Part shown: positions 8,144 to 18,296 of the stretch, one piece after another
Position numbering within the stretch: the stretch's first letter is position 1
Layout of the letters: each line of letters opens with the position of its first letter
Origin: Clostridium sp.
GTDB lineage: Bacteria > Bacillota > Clostridia > Clostridiales > Clostridiaceae
Assembly (NCBI GenBank): GCA_018372555.1
Contig: JAHAIU010000001.1
Location: forward strand, 20,177 to 84,176
Length of the DNA: 64,000 nucleotides
Direction: 5' to 3'
Notes under the pieces: model-generated
Told to the model about the DNA's origin: nothing
The model's database searches: none
The model's input: only the letters and a program-made list of their open reading frames with translations
Made by a program: the position numbers and the translations under genes

Positions 8144-9064
8144 TTTCTTCATACCGTCTTCACCTATAATAGTATTATTAAAAACTGATCTAGAATTATC
8201 AATAAAATCTATAGGTTCATTCATTGCTGGACTAAAATGTGTAAGTAATAGTTCTTTTGCATTACTATCCCGAGCTAAAATCCCTGCTTCTCTAAAAGTC
8301 ATATGCTTATTTTTAATAGCCTTATCTATATCATCATCACTTCCATAAGTTCCTTCACATATAAATAAATCACTATCTTCTACTAAATCTATAATTTTAT
8401 CAGTTGGCCTCGTATCTGTTATATAACTTAACTTAATCCCTCTTCTTTCATCTCCAAGAACCATAGAACTATCATAGATAACCCCATTAAGCTCTACTAT
8501 CTCTTCTCTTTGTAGCTTACTCCATAAAGCTTTAGGAACATTCTTTCCTACTGCTTTATCTAAATTAAATTTTCTTTTTCTTTTAAGATATAGACTATAT
8601 CCAATACAAGGTGCTGAATGATTAAGTTCTTCTGTATTAATTATAAGATCAGCCTTATCTTTTTCTGATAGCTCTATAAAACTCTTTTTAATAGCAAATG
8701 GTACTTCCCTTGAATTTTCCATTACTTCTAACTCATATGGTAAGTATGGAAATAATACACTTAGCCCTTTTATTACATTAGTAATTCCTTTTGGCCCAAC
8801 TATTATTAACTTCTCTTCTCTTCCACTATTTCCAATAGTAGAAAGAAGTCCTGGTAATCCAACAATATGATCTCCATGAGCATGGGTAATTAAAATTATA
8901 TCTATTGCCTTGAACCCTAAATTATTTTTCCTTATTGCAACTTGAGTTCCTTCACCTACATCTATTAATATTTTTCTTCCATTTATATTTATAAAAAGAG
9001 ATGATAAATGTCTATTTGGCATAGGCATTCCTCCACCACAACCAAGTAAAGTTAAATCTATCAT
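8123..9064 (-). CDS. rnz: Ribonuclease Z
   Basis: Removes the 3' trailer from tRNA precursors, needed where the CCA end is not encoded. The 313-residue protein starts [19 protein letters not shown], the family N-terminus, and has the metallo-beta-lactamase motif HAHGDH at residues 61-66. Further zinc ligands are visible in [18 protein letters not shown] and LTHFSPA. Length matches the short bacterial form (about 300). The start ATG follows AAGGGGTG. It is a single-gene unit ahead of the ABC importer operon, which starts behind its terminator. Confidence 0.95.
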   Translation of the reverse strand: MIDLTLLGCGGGMPMPNRHLSSLFININGRKILIDVGEGTQVAIRKNNLGFKAIDIILITHAHGDHIVGLPGLLSTIGNSGREEKLIIVGPKGITNVIKGLSVLFPYLPYELEVMENSREVPFAIKKSFIELSEKDKADLIINTEELNHSAPCIGYSLYLKRKRKFNLDKAVGKNVPKALWSKLQREEIVELNGVIYDSSMVLGDERRGIKLSYITDTRPTDKIIDLVEDSDLFICEGTYGSDDDIDKAIKNKHMTFREAGILARDSNAKELLLTHFSPAMNEPIDFIDNSRSVFNNTIIGEDGMKKALKFED

Positions 9065-9108
9065 AATAACACCCCTTATGATTTGCAGTTAACAATTAAT
9101 AATTAAGG

Positions 9109-9219
9109 AAAAAACTCCATTTGGAGTTTTAAAAGAAATTACTTATATAATTCTACTCGAATTATATAAGTAATTGTGTCATTTTCAATTTTTAATTTGG
9201 GCTGTTTTAGCTACAGCCC
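9109..9219. terminator. Three successive hairpins between rnz and deoD
   Basis: Hairpin 1 (9111-9130): AAAACTCCA/TGGAGTTTT with T-rich flank. Hairpin 2 (9137-9175): a perfect 16-bp stem of AATTACTTATATAATT and its complement, 7-base loop. Hairpin 3 (9199-9219): GGGCTGT/ACAGCCC. Hairpins 1 and 3 look like terminators; hairpin 2 is unusually long and AT-only apart from two pairs. Together they follow deoD, which reads toward them. Confidence 0.6.
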
Positions 9220-9268
9220 ATTATTCATTTTTAATTTTTCATTGTTTGACAGCACCATAAAATATGCT

Positions 9269-9979
9269 TTATTTAGCAAGTTCTAAAGCAATTTCCATCA
9301 TATCAGTAAAACTTTCTTGTCTTTCTTCTGGTGATGTTTCAATACCTTTAAATACATGGTCAGAAATTGTAAGTATTGATAAGGCTTCTACTCCATACTT
9401 AGCAGCAAGAGTATATAATTCTGCTGATTCCATTTCTACAGCTAAACAACCATATTCAGCCCAAAGATTAAGTCCTCCAACATTGGTATCATCATAAAAT
9501 AAATCTGAAGATAAAATATTACCTACCTTCATATTTAACCCTTTTTCTTTTCCTTTATTATATGCATCTAATAAAAGATCAAAATTAGCTGTTGGTGCAT
9601 AATCCATGCCAAGGAATCTTCTATTATTAATTCCTGAATTAGTTGATGCACTTTGTGCTAAAACTATATCCCTTACATTAACGTTATCATTTATTGAACC
9701 TGCTGATCCAATTCTAATAAGTCTTTTTGCTCCATAAAATCTTATAAGCTCGTTTACATAAATAGAATGTGACGGTAATCCCATTCCTGTTCCTTGAACA
9801 GATATTCTCTTTCCTTTATATGTTCCTGTATATCCATACATTCCTCTTACAGTATTATAGCAAACTGGATTTTCTAAATAAGTTTCAGCTATAAACTTAG
9901 CTCTTAATGGATCTCCTGGTAATAATACTGTTTCTGCTATAGCTCCTTCATCAGCCATTATGTGTAAGTGCTTTGCCAT
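9269..9979 (-). CDS. deoD: Purine-nucleoside phosphorylase, DeoD type
   Basis: Splits purine (deoxy)nucleosides with phosphate to free base and (deoxy)ribose 1-phosphate. The 236-residue protein has the hexameric DeoD hallmarks: N-terminal H4 in [28 protein letters not shown], the phosphate loop RIGSAGS, the [16 protein letters not shown] substrate segment, and SDH (catalytic Asp) near residue 204. Length is exactly typical. ATG follows AAGGAGAA. It is a single gene, ended by hairpins between it and rnz. It complements apt, also in this window, in purine salvage. Confidence 0.95.
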   Translation of the reverse strand: MAKHLHIMADEGAIAETVLLPGDPLRAKFIAETYLENPVCYNTVRGMYGYTGTYKGKRISVQGTGMGLPSHSIYVNELIRFYGAKRLIRIGSAGSINDNVNVRDIVLAQSASTNSGINNRRFLGMDYAPTANFDLLLDAYNKGKEKGLNMKVGNILSSDLFYDDTNVGGLNLWAEYGCLAVEMESAELYTLAAKYGVEALSILTISDHVFKGIETSPEERQESFTDMMEIALELAK

Positions 9980-10084
9980 ATAAAATTCTCCTTATTAATA
10001 AAATTTCTATATAATAGTGGGCTTAGCAAACAAATTTAATTTAATAACAAAATAATTTAAATAAAAAAATCTTAAAAAAGTTTT

Positions 10085-10125
10085 CTCCTTAATTTTTCAT
10101 TTTTAGTTATTAATTTTTAATTGTA
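10085..10125. repeat. Fragment of the dispersed AT-rich intergenic repeat
   Basis: The words CCTTAATTTTTCATTTTTAG and TTAATTTTTAATTG recur in other intergenic copies (9185-9245, 15075-15100, 20190-20224). It lies in the gap between deoD and the endolysin-like amidase; nothing else is recognised in 9980-10215. Confidence 0.35.
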
Positions 10126-10215
10126 CTAAAGCTCCATCTATATTAATTATATACTTTTATATAAAAATTAAAAAGTGTAACTAGTAATATTATTTACTAA
10201 TTACACTTAAAAATA

Positions 10216-11286
10216 CTAATAAATTGGACTTGAAGTTATACTACTATCATTATCTCTTGGTGCATAAATATTTACTTTACCAAAACTTGTAGTATTAATG
10301 GTATAGACATCAGTTTGTGGATTACCTAGTATTTCATAGGACAACCCTCCATATCTAGATGGCGCTAAAGAACCTACTTCATTTCCTATAACAGGTGCTT
10401 TAGATAATGGATATACTCTCCAACTAGGAACAACATTTTTTAAATTTAAATACTTTTTATTGCCACTGTTTGATGATGAACTTCCACCATATAATGGACT
10501 AGCAGTTATAGTGCTATCATTATCTCTTGGTGCATAGATATTTACTGTCCCATAACTTTCAGTATATATTGTATATACATCAGTTTGAGGATTAGCACTT
10601 ATCTTATAAGATAGTCCTCCAAAATTAGAAGGTAGGACAAATCCTACTTCATTACCTATTACTGGTGCCTTAGTTAATGGATATACTCTCCATCTACTTA
10701 CATGACTTAATAAATTTAAATATTTGTTTAAATTGTTACCAGGGTTACTTGGAACTTGTGGAGTGCTAGGGTTTGTTACCACTGATCCTGTTAATCCCTT
10801 TACAATAGCTGTAGATATTTTATCTGGATTATAAATAGACATATCACTAGAATCAATAAAACATGTTTCAATAAGCATTGATTTTGCTACTATGCTTCCA
10901 ACTAAAGCAAGAGCTGACCCATCCTTTACACCTCTATTAACATATCCTATATTACTCATTTCTTTTAAAATTGACACTGCTTCACTTAATTGAGTTCCAT
11001 TTTTAGTATATATTTCAGTTCCTCTACCTCCACCAGCGTTTAAGTGGATAGATACTGAAATATTGGGATTTGCAGCATTAGCAGCACTTATTCTTCTACT
11101 TAAACTATTAGAAACACTAGTTGCATAATCCGGAGAAACTACAATAACAGTATGACCTAACTTTTCAAGTTTAGCCTTTACAGCTTTTCCTATTTCCCTA
11201 GTTAAGTTTTCCTCCCTATATCCATTCCCTGCTGCTCCTGTATCCGGACCTGACAAGCAATGTCCGTAATCTAGGGCTATTCTCAT
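10216..11286 (-). CDS. Endolysin-like N-acetylmuramoyl-L-alanine amidase with two C-terminal wall-binding repeats
   Basis: An Amidase_3 domain occupies residues 1-160 (zinc ligands in IALDYGHC, the REENLTREIG Glu, SIHLNAGGG, and catalytic Glu in LIETCFID). A Pro/Ser/Asn linker (TNPSTPQVPSNPGNN) leads to two tandem copies of about 79 residues, each with YLNL..W RVYPL.KAPVIGNEVG and YAPRDNDS. This module resembles the C-terminal wall-binding part of clostridial phage endolysins. There is no signal peptide and no holin nearby, so export is unclear. I chose the ATG at 11286 (MRIALDYGH), behind AGAGGTGATTAGT; the upstream GTG at 11295 is part of that site. Confidence 0.85.
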   Translation of the reverse strand: MRIALDYGHCLSGPDTGAAGNGYREENLTREIGKAVKAKLEKLGHTVIVVSPDYATSVSNSLSRRISAANAANPNISVSIHLNAGGGRGTEIYTKNGTQLSEAVSILKEMSNIGYVNRGVKDGSALALVGSIVAKSMLIETCFIDSSDMSIYNPDKISTAIVKGLTGSVVTNPSTPQVPSNPGNNLNKYLNLLSHVSRWRVYPLTKAPVIGNEVGFVLPSNFGGLSYKISANPQTDVYTIYTESYGTVNIYAPRDNDSTITASPLYGGSSSSNSGNKKYLNLKNVVPSWRVYPLSKAPVIGNEVGSLAPSRYGGLSYEILGNPQTDVYTINTTSFGKVNIYAPRDNDSSITSSPIY

Positions 11287-11334
11287 ACTAATCACCTCTA
11301 TACATAATATGCAAGCTTCATAGTATTGCTATTG

Positions 11335-12627
11335 TTAATTTTTCATAATATTTCTAAGTGTGCCTATCATATATAAAGAACCAGAGGCTAAGATTAAGTC
11401 ATCTTCCTTAGCTTTAGATTTAGCATAATTAATTGCATCTGAATAATTATCAAAGGCAATACAATTATTATTGTATTTTTTAACTATATTTTTTAAATCC
11501 TCTGCCCCTTTAGCTCTAACTGAATTGGCAGTTAATGTATATACTTCAGTTGCTAATGGTGCCAAAACCTTAACTATCTTTTCTACTTCCTTATCTGCTA
11601 GTACACCTAGAAGCAAATAAAGCTTGCTATATATAAAGTATTCACTTAAATTACTTTTTAAAAATTCTACTCCAGAAGTATTATGTGCTCCATCTAAAAC
11701 AATACAAGGATTCTTACTTAAAACCTCTAATCTTCCCTTCCATTTTACTTTTTCAACTGCAGATTTAACTTTCTCTACATCTAATTTAATATACTTAAGA
11801 TTATCTAATTCTTTTACCCCTTCTATAGCTAAAGATAGATTTATAATTTGGTGCTTTCCTAATAATGATAAGTTTAATTCTTCATCTTTACCTTTTAGCT
11901 TAACTAAAATTCTTTGAGAAATTTTATTATTATTTACACCTATAAATTTATAGTTATCTAAATTAGTAATTATTAATTCAGACTTTGTATTTATAGCCCT
12001 ATTAACAATTACTTTTAGAGCTTGCTCTTTTTGATTACAAGTTATTACAGGTATATTATCTTTTATAATACCTGCTTTTTCATTAGTTATTTCTTCGATT
12101 GTATTACCTAAAATATTTGTATGATCTAAACTAATTGATGTTATTATTGAAAGAATTGGTGTTAATACATTAGTTGAATCAAGCCTTCCTCCAAGACCTA
12201 CTTCAATTACTCCAAAATCAACATTATTTCTATATAAATAAAGAAACATTATGCAAGTTAATACTTCAAATTCTGTAGGATGATTAAAGCCCTCTTCAAC
12301 TACCTTTTCCACATAAGGCTTTATTTCATTAATTAAACTTATAAAATCCTCTTCCTTTATATTCTCTTCACTGATACGAATAGTTTCTTCTATATCTTCT
12401 AGGTGTGGAGAGTTAAAATATCCAACCTTATATCCATGTTCAATTAATATTCTTCCTAGTATAGCTGATGTTGATCCCTTACCATTAGTACCTGCAATAT
12501 GAATTAATTTTATTTTTTTATGAGGGTTACCTATTAACTCTAATAATCTTTCTGTTCTTTCAAGACCATAATTTGATCCAAGTACCCTTAGCCTTTCCAA
12601 GTATTTTAATGTATCTATATCCTTCAT
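11335..12627 (-). CDS. folC: Folylpolyglutamate synthase / dihydrofolate synthase
   Basis: Adds glutamate to dihydropteroate and to folates, using ATP. The product, about 430 residues, has the Mur-ligase-type P-loop GTNGKGSTSAILG, the DSTNVLTP omega loop, HLE-type segment (FNSPHLEDIEETIRI) and ITSISLDHTNILGNTIEEI. The C-terminal Rossmann half contains LDGAHN. I favour the ATG at 12627 behind GGATGGAG; a GTG two codons earlier overlaps the stop of the upstream ATP-grasp gene. The folC gene follows two ATP-grasp genes with almost no gap, so it is likely their co-transcribed third gene, and valS lies further upstream, as is common in clostridia. Confidence 0.93.
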   Translation of the reverse strand: MKDIDTLKYLERLRVLGSNYGLERTERLLELIGNPHKKIKLIHIAGTNGKGSTSAILGRILIEHGYKVGYFNSPHLEDIEETIRISEENIKEEDFISLINEIKPYVEKVVEEGFNHPTEFEVLTCIMFLYLYRNNVDFGVIEVGLGGRLDSTNVLTPILSIITSISLDHTNILGNTIEEITNEKAGIIKDNIPVITCNQKEQALKVIVNRAINTKSELIITNLDNYKFIGVNNNKISQRILVKLKGKDEELNLSLLGKHQIINLSLAIEGVKELDNLKYIKLDVEKVKSAVEKVKWKGRLEVLSKNPCIVLDGAHNTSGVEFLKSNLSEYFIYSKLYLLLGVLADKEVEKIVKVLAPLATEVYTLTANSVRAKGAEDLKNIVKKYNNNCIAFDNYSDAINYAKSKAKEDDLILASGSLYMIGTLRNIMKN

Positions 12628-12629
12628 TT

Positions 12630-13418
12630 TCACTCCATCCCTTTAACTTCATTTAATATATGATTTAGAAATTTTTCCATTGTATCATTAATTCCTAAAT
12701 GACTTAACATTCTACTTCCTACAGCATCTTCAAATTCATTAAATAAAATTTCACCATTTTTTAAAAGAAGAAAATCTATTCCACCATAATCAATATTTAA
12801 GTTATTTAAAATTTTATTTATAATTTTCTCTTCTTTAAATGAATACTTAAATATTTCTACACTTCCACCTTTAGTAAAATTAGAAACTATAGATTTCTCC
12901 TTAGGAATTCTTATTACTGCATGTTCAATTTTATTATTAATTATGTAAAACCTTATATCTCCAATGTAATCTTCAATATATTCTTGATAAACATTTTTAC
13001 TAAAATCTAAGTTATCTAGATTTTCTAATATTCTAATGTTAATTCCACCATGCCCACTTTTAGGCTTTTCAATTATTTTTTTGTTTTTATCCATTTCTTT
13101 TAAATTACTATATACTTTGGGATAATTAAGACCTAAGGTTTCTATATAATCATAAGCAATTAATTTATCATTTCCTAAAATACAAAACTTATAATCATTA
13201 AAAACCCTTACTCCCTCTTCTTCTAATTTAAATGTAATACTAAAATTCCTAGATCTATTTATTGCAAATAAAAAATCAACACAGACTCCATTAATTTCAT
13301 CTTCTAAAAAAAGCCTTATATTTAAACCTTTTTTTCTTCCATCTTCAATTAACCAATCTATATATGATAAATTTTTACTTAAGTCTTCTCTACTATAAAT
13401 AACAATACCTTCTATCAT
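12630..13418 (-). CDS. ATP-grasp family protein (second of a pair)
   Basis: A 262-residue protein from the ATG at 13418 (MIEGIVIYSRE), preceded by AGGGGAAA; it overlaps the stop of the upstream gene as ATGA. The ATP-grasp fold is visible in KIIEKPKSGHGGINIRIL (lysine and glycine-rich loop), YQEYIEDYIGDIRFYIINN, and YGGIDFLLLKNGEILFNEFEDAVGSRML near the C-terminus, which carries the Mg-binding Glu/Asn pair. The N-terminal 100 residues resemble a pre-ATP-grasp domain. ATP-grasp enzymes join an acyl-phosphate to an amine or thiol; the substrate here is unknown. The FEDAVGSRMLS segment hints at a close sub-family distinct from its partner. Confidence 0.75.
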   Translation of the reverse strand: MIEGIVIYSREDLSKNLSYIDWLIEDGRKKGLNIRLFLEDEINGVCVDFLFAINRSRNFSITFKLEEEGVRVFNDYKFCILGNDKLIAYDYIETLGLNYPKVYSNLKEMDKNKKIIEKPKSGHGGINIRILENLDNLDFSKNVYQEYIEDYIGDIRFYIINNKIEHAVIRIPKEKSIVSNFTKGGSVEIFKYSFKEEKIINKILNNLNIDYGGIDFLLLKNGEILFNEFEDAVGSRMLSHLGINDTMEKFLNHILNEVKGME

Positions 13419-14308
13419 AAAATTTCCCCTAATATATACTCTAGTATTTTTCTCCCAAAGCTCTTTCCCCAAAGTTCTTCAAAGCTTAAAAAATTCAAAT
13501 TAGAATTTACTTCACAAATAATCGGCTTATTATTTTCACCAAATAATAAATCAACACCTGAAAAGTCTAACCCAAGGGCCTTATGTGCTTTTAATGCTAA
13601 CTTTTCCTGTTCTTCTGTTAAATCTATTAATCTCCCTTTTCCACCTTGGCTAATATTAGCTCTAAAATCTTTCTCAGACTCCCTAAGCATAGCCCCTATT
13701 ACTTTATCACCTATAATATTTACTCTAATATCCCTACCAAAGCTACTTTTTATATTTTCTTGAATAATAAAATCTATATTTTTCTTATTTAATTCAGTAA
13801 CCTTATTAATAAATTCTTCCCTATTATTTATTAGATAAACTTGCATACCAAAAGATCCCATAGATTCTTTTATTATTACACTCTCACCTAAAGCCTCATA
13901 ACATTTGACTAGGTAATCTTCGCTGTTAAGTGAGTAATCAAATATCATAGGTGATAAAATAGTTCTTGGCATCCTTATATTACTATTTGAAAGCACTAAA
14001 TGCATTAATCCTTTATGATCACAATTCTTTATTGCCTCACTTGAATTAAAGACTTTAAAACCCATTTTTTCAAGGTGCTTAGCAAGTAATACATCCTTAT
14101 CCCAAAAAATTATAAACTTAGGCTCTTCTAAGCTTTTTAAATATACTAATTCAGCTTCTCCACTTTTTGAGTACATAGGAATTATTTCTGTATTTTTAAC
14201 TGCTTCCAATTTAATATTTAGCTTCTTTCCATCTTCAACTAAGGAATCTACTAGCTTTAAAATTTTAGGAACATTTAAAGTTCCATTATAAATTATCCAT
14301 CCTGTCAT
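13415..14308 (-). CDS. RimK-like ATP-grasp ligase (first of a pair)
   Basis: A 297-residue protein beginning MTGWIIYNGTLNVPKILKL. It has a RimK-type layout: N-terminal domain of about 100 residues, then ATP-grasp with VIIKESMGSFGMQVYLI (ATP-binding lysine), DFIIQENIKSSFGRDIRVNIIG, and SGVDLLFGENNKPIICEVNSNLNF, whose Glu and Asn bind magnesium. RimK relatives ligate glutamate or other amino acids to proteins or small molecules; which is unknown here. The gene is directly followed by another ATP-grasp gene (4-base overlap) and folC. The ATG lacks a strong Shine-Dalgarno match. Confidence 0.8.
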   Translation of the reverse strand: MTGWIIYNGTLNVPKILKLVDSLVEDGKKLNIKLEAVKNTEIIPMYSKSGEAELVYLKSLEEPKFIIFWDKDVLLAKHLEKMGFKVFNSSEAIKNCDHKGLMHLVLSNSNIRMPRTILSPMIFDYSLNSEDYLVKCYEALGESVIIKESMGSFGMQVYLINNREEFINKVTELNKKNIDFIIQENIKSSFGRDIRVNIIGDKVIGAMLRESEKDFRANISQGGKGRLIDLTEEQEKLALKAHKALGLDFSGVDLLFGENNKPIICEVNSNLNFLSFEELWGKSFGRKILEYILGEIL

Positions 14309-14420
14309 ACTAAACCAACTCTCTTATTATGTAGTATTTATTAACCTATTTTTATCACTTTAAAAATTCTTTGTCAACCTTTATACTATTATTATCTTAA
14401 CATATACGAAGGAGACAATT

Positions 14421-14852
14421 ATGAATGATTTAAAGGAAGTATTAAAATTAGATTTAAATAAAATATCTATTTATGAAATAAATGAAGAAAAACTAATAGA
14501 ACTAAAAAATTGTGATTATTATATAAAAAATAATTTTTACTTTTGGCTTATAAATAAAATCAATATATTTGAAGATAAAAATAACTTTAATGAACTAGCC
14601 TATTCACACTATTTAATGTCCTATTATATTTTTATAGTTCTTACACCTTTATGCTATGAAGAACTAGCCTTCAATCATATAAAGAAAGCTTTAAAATATG
14701 ATAGCAATATAAAATATAAAGAATGGATTCTTATTTTCTCTACACTAGCTACTAGTTATTTAAAACAATATGATGCTATAAAAATAGCTGAAGAAGTAAT
14801 TAATGAAGATCCTACAAGTACATTGGCCAATACTATTCTACAGATGTTTTAA
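14421..14852 (+). CDS. Small TPR-like protein of unknown function
   Basis: A 143-residue acidic, helical protein; the ATG follows GAAGGAGACAATT. Residues 75-140 look like two degenerate tetratricopeptide units (YEELAFNHIKKALKYDSN... and LATSYLKQYDAIKIAEEVINEDPTS), ending just as TPR proteins often do. No signal peptide or clear membrane segment. It is divergent from the ATP-grasp operon and is followed by a region without a gene until the valS terminator. A second short TPR protein lies at 19636. Function unknown; probably protein-protein contact. Confidence 0.65.
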   Translation: MNDLKEVLKLDLNKISIYEINEEKLIELKNCDYYIKNNFYFWLINKINIFEDKNNFNELAYSHYLMSYYIFIVLTPLCYEELAFNHIKKALKYDSNIKYKEWILIFSTLATSYLKQYDAIKIAEEVINEDPTSTLANTILQMF

Positions 14853-15002
14853 TATTAAAAAGTATCCTATTAAAATTTATTACTAATGTTTCAACTATAA
14901 AACAAAATAAACTTCAATAAAAAAATTTACTTTGCAGACTATGTTTTTCTATAAATTATTAAAGTTATCTACAAATTTATAAAAATATACTATCCTAAAG
15001 AT

Positions 15003-15030
15003 AAAAAACTCCCTAAAAAGGGAGTTTTTT
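15003..15030. terminator. Terminator of valS (bidirectional)
   Basis: A perfect 12-bp stem AAAAAACTCCCT / AGGGAGTTTTTT with an AAAA loop. It lies 70 bases beyond the valS stop and could also serve the small gene at 14421. Confidence 0.85.
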
Positions 15031-15038
15031 ATTAAATC

Positions 15039-15100
15039 TAATTTCAGTAATTTGGTACAAATTACATCCTAAATTCTTCATTTTTAATTTTTCATTCTTA
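15039..15100 (-). repeat. Dispersed intergenic repeat, copy 3
   Basis: In reverse complement it reads ...GAAGAATTTAGGATGTAAT then ...AATTACTGAAATTAGAT, matching the order of words in copies 1, 2 and 4. It lies between the valS stop and its terminator. Confidence 0.5.
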
Positions 15101-15101
15101 A

Positions 15102-17744
15102 TTAATTTAACGCTTCTATTCTAACTAAAACAGCATCTAACATTTCTTGATACTTTTCTCTCTTTTGTTTTTCTCCATCAATTACTGCTTGAGGTGCTTT
15201 AGCTACGAATCCTTGATTAGAAAGCTTTTTATCTATTCTTTCTACTTCACCTTCTAATTTCTTCTTTTCTTTATTTAATCTTTCAAGTTCCTTTTCCTTA
15301 TCTACTAAATCAAGTAAAGGCATAAATAATTCTCCACCTTTAACAACTAGTGACACAGCATTTTCAGGAACTTCATTTTTATTATCAATAAATACTACTT
15401 CTGATGCAGATGCTAATTTTTCTATATAGTTAACTCCTAAAGTAAAGGCTTCCTTAGCTTCAGTTGTAGTATGAGCTATAACCTTAGCCTTTCTTGAAGG
15501 TGGAACATTCATTTCTGCTCTAACATTTCTTAATCCCTTAATAGCTTCAATTATAAACTCCATATCTTTTTCAGCTTTTTCATCTTTCAAATCTTCACTA
15601 GCTTCTGGCCAATTAGAAACAACTATTGATTCTCCATCTGTTAAAGTAGTGTAGATTTCTTCAGTTATAAATGGCATTACTGGATGTAGAAGCTTAAGTC
15701 CAGTTTGTAATACTGTATTTAAAACATTATAAACTATTCCCTTAGCCTTTTCATCTTCTCCGTATAATACACCTTTAACTAATTCTATATACCAGTCACA
15801 GAATTCAGTCCACATAAAGTCATATACTTTTTGAAGAGCAATTCCTAGTTCATATTTTTCCATGTTTTCAGTTACTTCACTAACTAAAGTATTCATTCTT
15901 GAAAGAATCCATTTATCAGCTAAACTATATTCAGTGCAATCAGAATACTTTTCCATTACTTCCTTATCAAGATTCATCATAACGAATCTAGAAGCATTCC
16001 ACATCTTGTTTGCAAAGTTTCTAGCAGCTTCAACTCTTTCAGGAATATATCTTATATCATTTCCTGGAGAGTTCCCTGTAACTAGCATAAATCTTAATGC
16101 ATCAGCACCATATTCATCTATTACTTCTAGTGGATCTACACCGTTACCTAATGATTTACTCATCTTTCTTCCTTGAGAATCTCTAATAATTCCATGAATT
16201 AATACAGTGTCAAATGGAGTTTCATCCATGTTGTGTAATCCTGAGAATATCATTCTTGCAACCCAGAAGAAGATAATATCATATCCAGTAACTAAAACAT
16301 TAGTTGGATAGAAGTATTCTAAATCCTCAGTTTTATTTGGCCAACCTAGAGTTGAGAAAGGCCATAAAGCTGATGAGAACCAAGTATCTAATACATCTTC
16401 ATCTTGATGAATGTGCTTAGATCCACACTTTGGACAAACATCTGGAGCATCAACCTCAACTATAATTTCTCTACAATCATCACAGTACCAAACTGGAATT
16501 CTATGTCCCCACCATAATTGTCTTGAAATACACCAATCTTGAATGTTTTCCATCCAGTTAAAGTATATCTTATCAAATCTTTCAGGAACAAACTTAGTTT
16601 GCTTATTTTTAACTATATCTATAGCTGGCTTTGCCAAAGACTCCATCTTAACATACCATTGTTTTGATATAATTGGCTCTATAACTGTATTACATCTATC
16701 GTGAGTTCCTACATTATGAGTATGAGGCTTAACCTTAACTAATAATCCTAAATCTTCAAGATCCTTAACCATTTGCTTTCTTGCTTCATATCTATCTAAA
16801 CCTTGATACTTTCCACCTAATTCATTAATAACTCCATGATCATCCATAACTCTAATTTGAGGTAAGTTGTGTCTAAGTCCTACTTGGAAGTCATTAGGAT
16901 CGTGAGCTGGAGTAATTTTAACAGCACCAGTTCCAAATTCAATATCAACATAATCATCTGCAACTATTGGAATTTCTCTATCAGTAAGAGGTAATTTTAT
17001 TGTTTTACCTACTAAATGCTTAAATCTATCATCATTAGGATTAACAGCTACTGCAGTATCTCCAAGTAAAGTTTCTGGTCTTGTAGTTGCTATTTCTAAA
17101 TTTCCACTACCATCTGCTAATGGATAATTAATATGCCAGAAGAATCCATCTTGCTCTTCATATTCAATTTCAGCATCTGAAAGTGCTGTAGAACACTTTG
17201 GACACCAGTTAGTTATTCTATTTCCTTGATATATTAAACCTTCATTATATAATTTAACAAAAACTGTTCTAACAGCCTTATTTAAATTTTCATCCATAGT
17301 AAAGGCTTCTCTTGAGAAATCGCAAGAAACACCCATCTTTTTAAGCTGATTTCTTATAGTTCCTCTATATTCATCTGCCCATTCCCAAACTTTTTCAAGG
17401 AATGCTTCTCTACCCATTTCCTTTTTAACTAAACCTTCTTTTAAAAGTTCATTTTCCACCTTAACTTCTGTTGCAATTGAAGCATGGTCTTGTCCTGGAA
17501 GCCATAAAGTAGAATATCCTTGCATTCTCTTAAATCTTATAAGCATATCTTGAAGTGTATTATCAAGAGCATGACCTAAGTGAAGCTTACCTGTTATATT
17601 TGGTGGTGGCATAACTATTGAAAATGGCTTCTTATTTTTATCTACTACTGGTGTAAAGTACTTCTTTTCTTCCCAAAGTTTATAAATTCTTTCTTCAAAG
17701 TCTTTTGGGCTATAAGTTGTGGCTAAGTTTTTCTTTTCTGACAT
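15102..17744 (-). CDS. valS: Valyl-tRNA synthetase
   Basis: Charges tRNA-Val. At 880 residues it has the class I motifs HLGH (residues 55-58, in [17 protein letters not shown]) and KMSKS (527-531), the inserted editing domain between them ([18 protein letters not shown]), the two zinc-like CxxC pairs (NWCPKC, and [16 protein letters not shown]), and the C-terminal coiled coil ([20 protein letters not shown]) that distinguishes ValRS from IleRS. The ATG follows AGGAGG. Expression is controlled by a T-box leader whose specifier is the valine codon GTA, so starvation for valine raises synthesis. Confidence 0.97.
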   Translation of the reverse strand: MSEKKNLATTYSPKDFEERIYKLWEEKKYFTPVVDKNKKPFSIVMPPPNITGKLHLGHALDNTLQDMLIRFKRMQGYSTLWLPGQDHASIATEVKVENELLKEGLVKKEMGREAFLEKVWEWADEYRGTIRNQLKKMGVSCDFSREAFTMDENLNKAVRTVFVKLYNEGLIYQGNRITNWCPKCSTALSDAEIEYEEQDGFFWHINYPLADGSGNLEIATTRPETLLGDTAVAVNPNDDRFKHLVGKTIKLPLTDREIPIVADDYVDIEFGTGAVKITPAHDPNDFQVGLRHNLPQIRVMDDHGVINELGGKYQGLDRYEARKQMVKDLEDLGLLVKVKPHTHNVGTHDRCNTVIEPIISKQWYVKMESLAKPAIDIVKNKQTKFVPERFDKIYFNWMENIQDWCISRQLWWGHRIPVWYCDDCREIIVEVDAPDVCPKCGSKHIHQDEDVLDTWFSSALWPFSTLGWPNKTEDLEYFYPTNVLVTGYDIIFFWVARMIFSGLHNMDETPFDTVLIHGIIRDSQGRKMSKSLGNGVDPLEVIDEYGADALRFMLVTGNSPGNDIRYIPERVEAARNFANKMWNASRFVMMNLDKEVMEKYSDCTEYSLADKWILSRMNTLVSEVTENMEKYELGIALQKVYDFMWTEFCDWYIELVKGVLYGEDEKAKGIVYNVLNTVLQTGLKLLHPVMPFITEEIYTTLTDGESIVVSNWPEASEDLKDEKAEKDMEFIIEAIKGLRNVRAEMNVPPSRKAKVIAHTTTEAKEAFTLGVNYIEKLASASEVVFIDNKNEVPENAVSLVVKGGELFMPLLDLVDKEKELERLNKEKKKLEGEVERIDKKLSNQGFVAKAPQAVIDGEKQKREKYQEMLDAVLVRIEALN

Positions 17745-17800
17745 ATCTAATTCCTCCTATATAAAAATAATAATTGTAATTAAATTCATTATTTTAAGCA

Positions 17801-18050
17801 ATAAAAAAGAGACCTCCTCATAAAAGGACGAAGTCTCGCGGTACCACCTTTTTTCTTAATATATAAAATATTAAGCTCTTTATATAATAACGACCAAGTC
17901 AGCCGCCTTTACCTACTTAGTTTCAGTAAAGATGCTCAAAAGCTACCTTCAGGATACTTTAATATAGAAGGCTTTCAGCCCATGACCTTCATTCTCTTAA
18001 TATACAGTATTCCCTACTCCTCTTTATCAACGCTTTTAAAATATGATTTT
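17801..18050 (-). promoter_or_regulatory. T-box leader of valS (specifier GTA, valine)
   Basis: The T-box sequence AAGGTGGTACCGCG lies at 17837-17850 (minus strand) and is directly followed by the terminator GAGAC/GTCTC (17809-17837) and a T run at 17803-17808. Upstream, stem I contains GAGC (17934-17937) and the specifier codon GTA at 17944-17946, six bases from GAGC. The asnA leader has the same six-base spacing for AAC. Uncharged tRNA-Val would pair its acceptor end with the T-box bulge and stop termination. Confidence 0.92.
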
Positions 18051-18059
18051 TAAGGCTAT

Positions 18060-18086
18060 ATTATACCATATTATTATTTTTGTCAA
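18060..18086 (-). promoter_or_regulatory. Promoter of the valS T-box transcript
   Basis: On the minus strand TTGACA (18081-18086) is followed after 15 bases by TGGTATAAT (TATAAT at 18060-18065), an extended -10 element that compensates for the short spacer. It lies just before the predicted start of T-box stem I. Confidence 0.75.
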
Positions 18087-18267
18087 TAATATTGATAGAC
18101 TTATTATAATTTAATTTTCTTTCTTTACAAAATTAAATAAGCTAGTATATATGTTTTAATAAATAAATTGCGCTTTAATGTTTTATAACATATGAATCCT
18201 TTTATTGTTTGTATATCCTATAAATTCTTGCTTCAATCATTCATTAATAATTGATAAAACCTCCAGT

Positions 18268-18296
18268 AAAAAAGGAGCTGCGATAGCCCCTTTTTT
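18268..18296 (-). terminator. Terminator of the 42-residue protein gene
   Basis: AAAAAAGGAGCT / AGCCCCTTTTTT with one mismatch and a five-base loop; on the minus strand it ends in a T run. The right arm includes part of the stop codon of the small gene. Confidence 0.75.
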
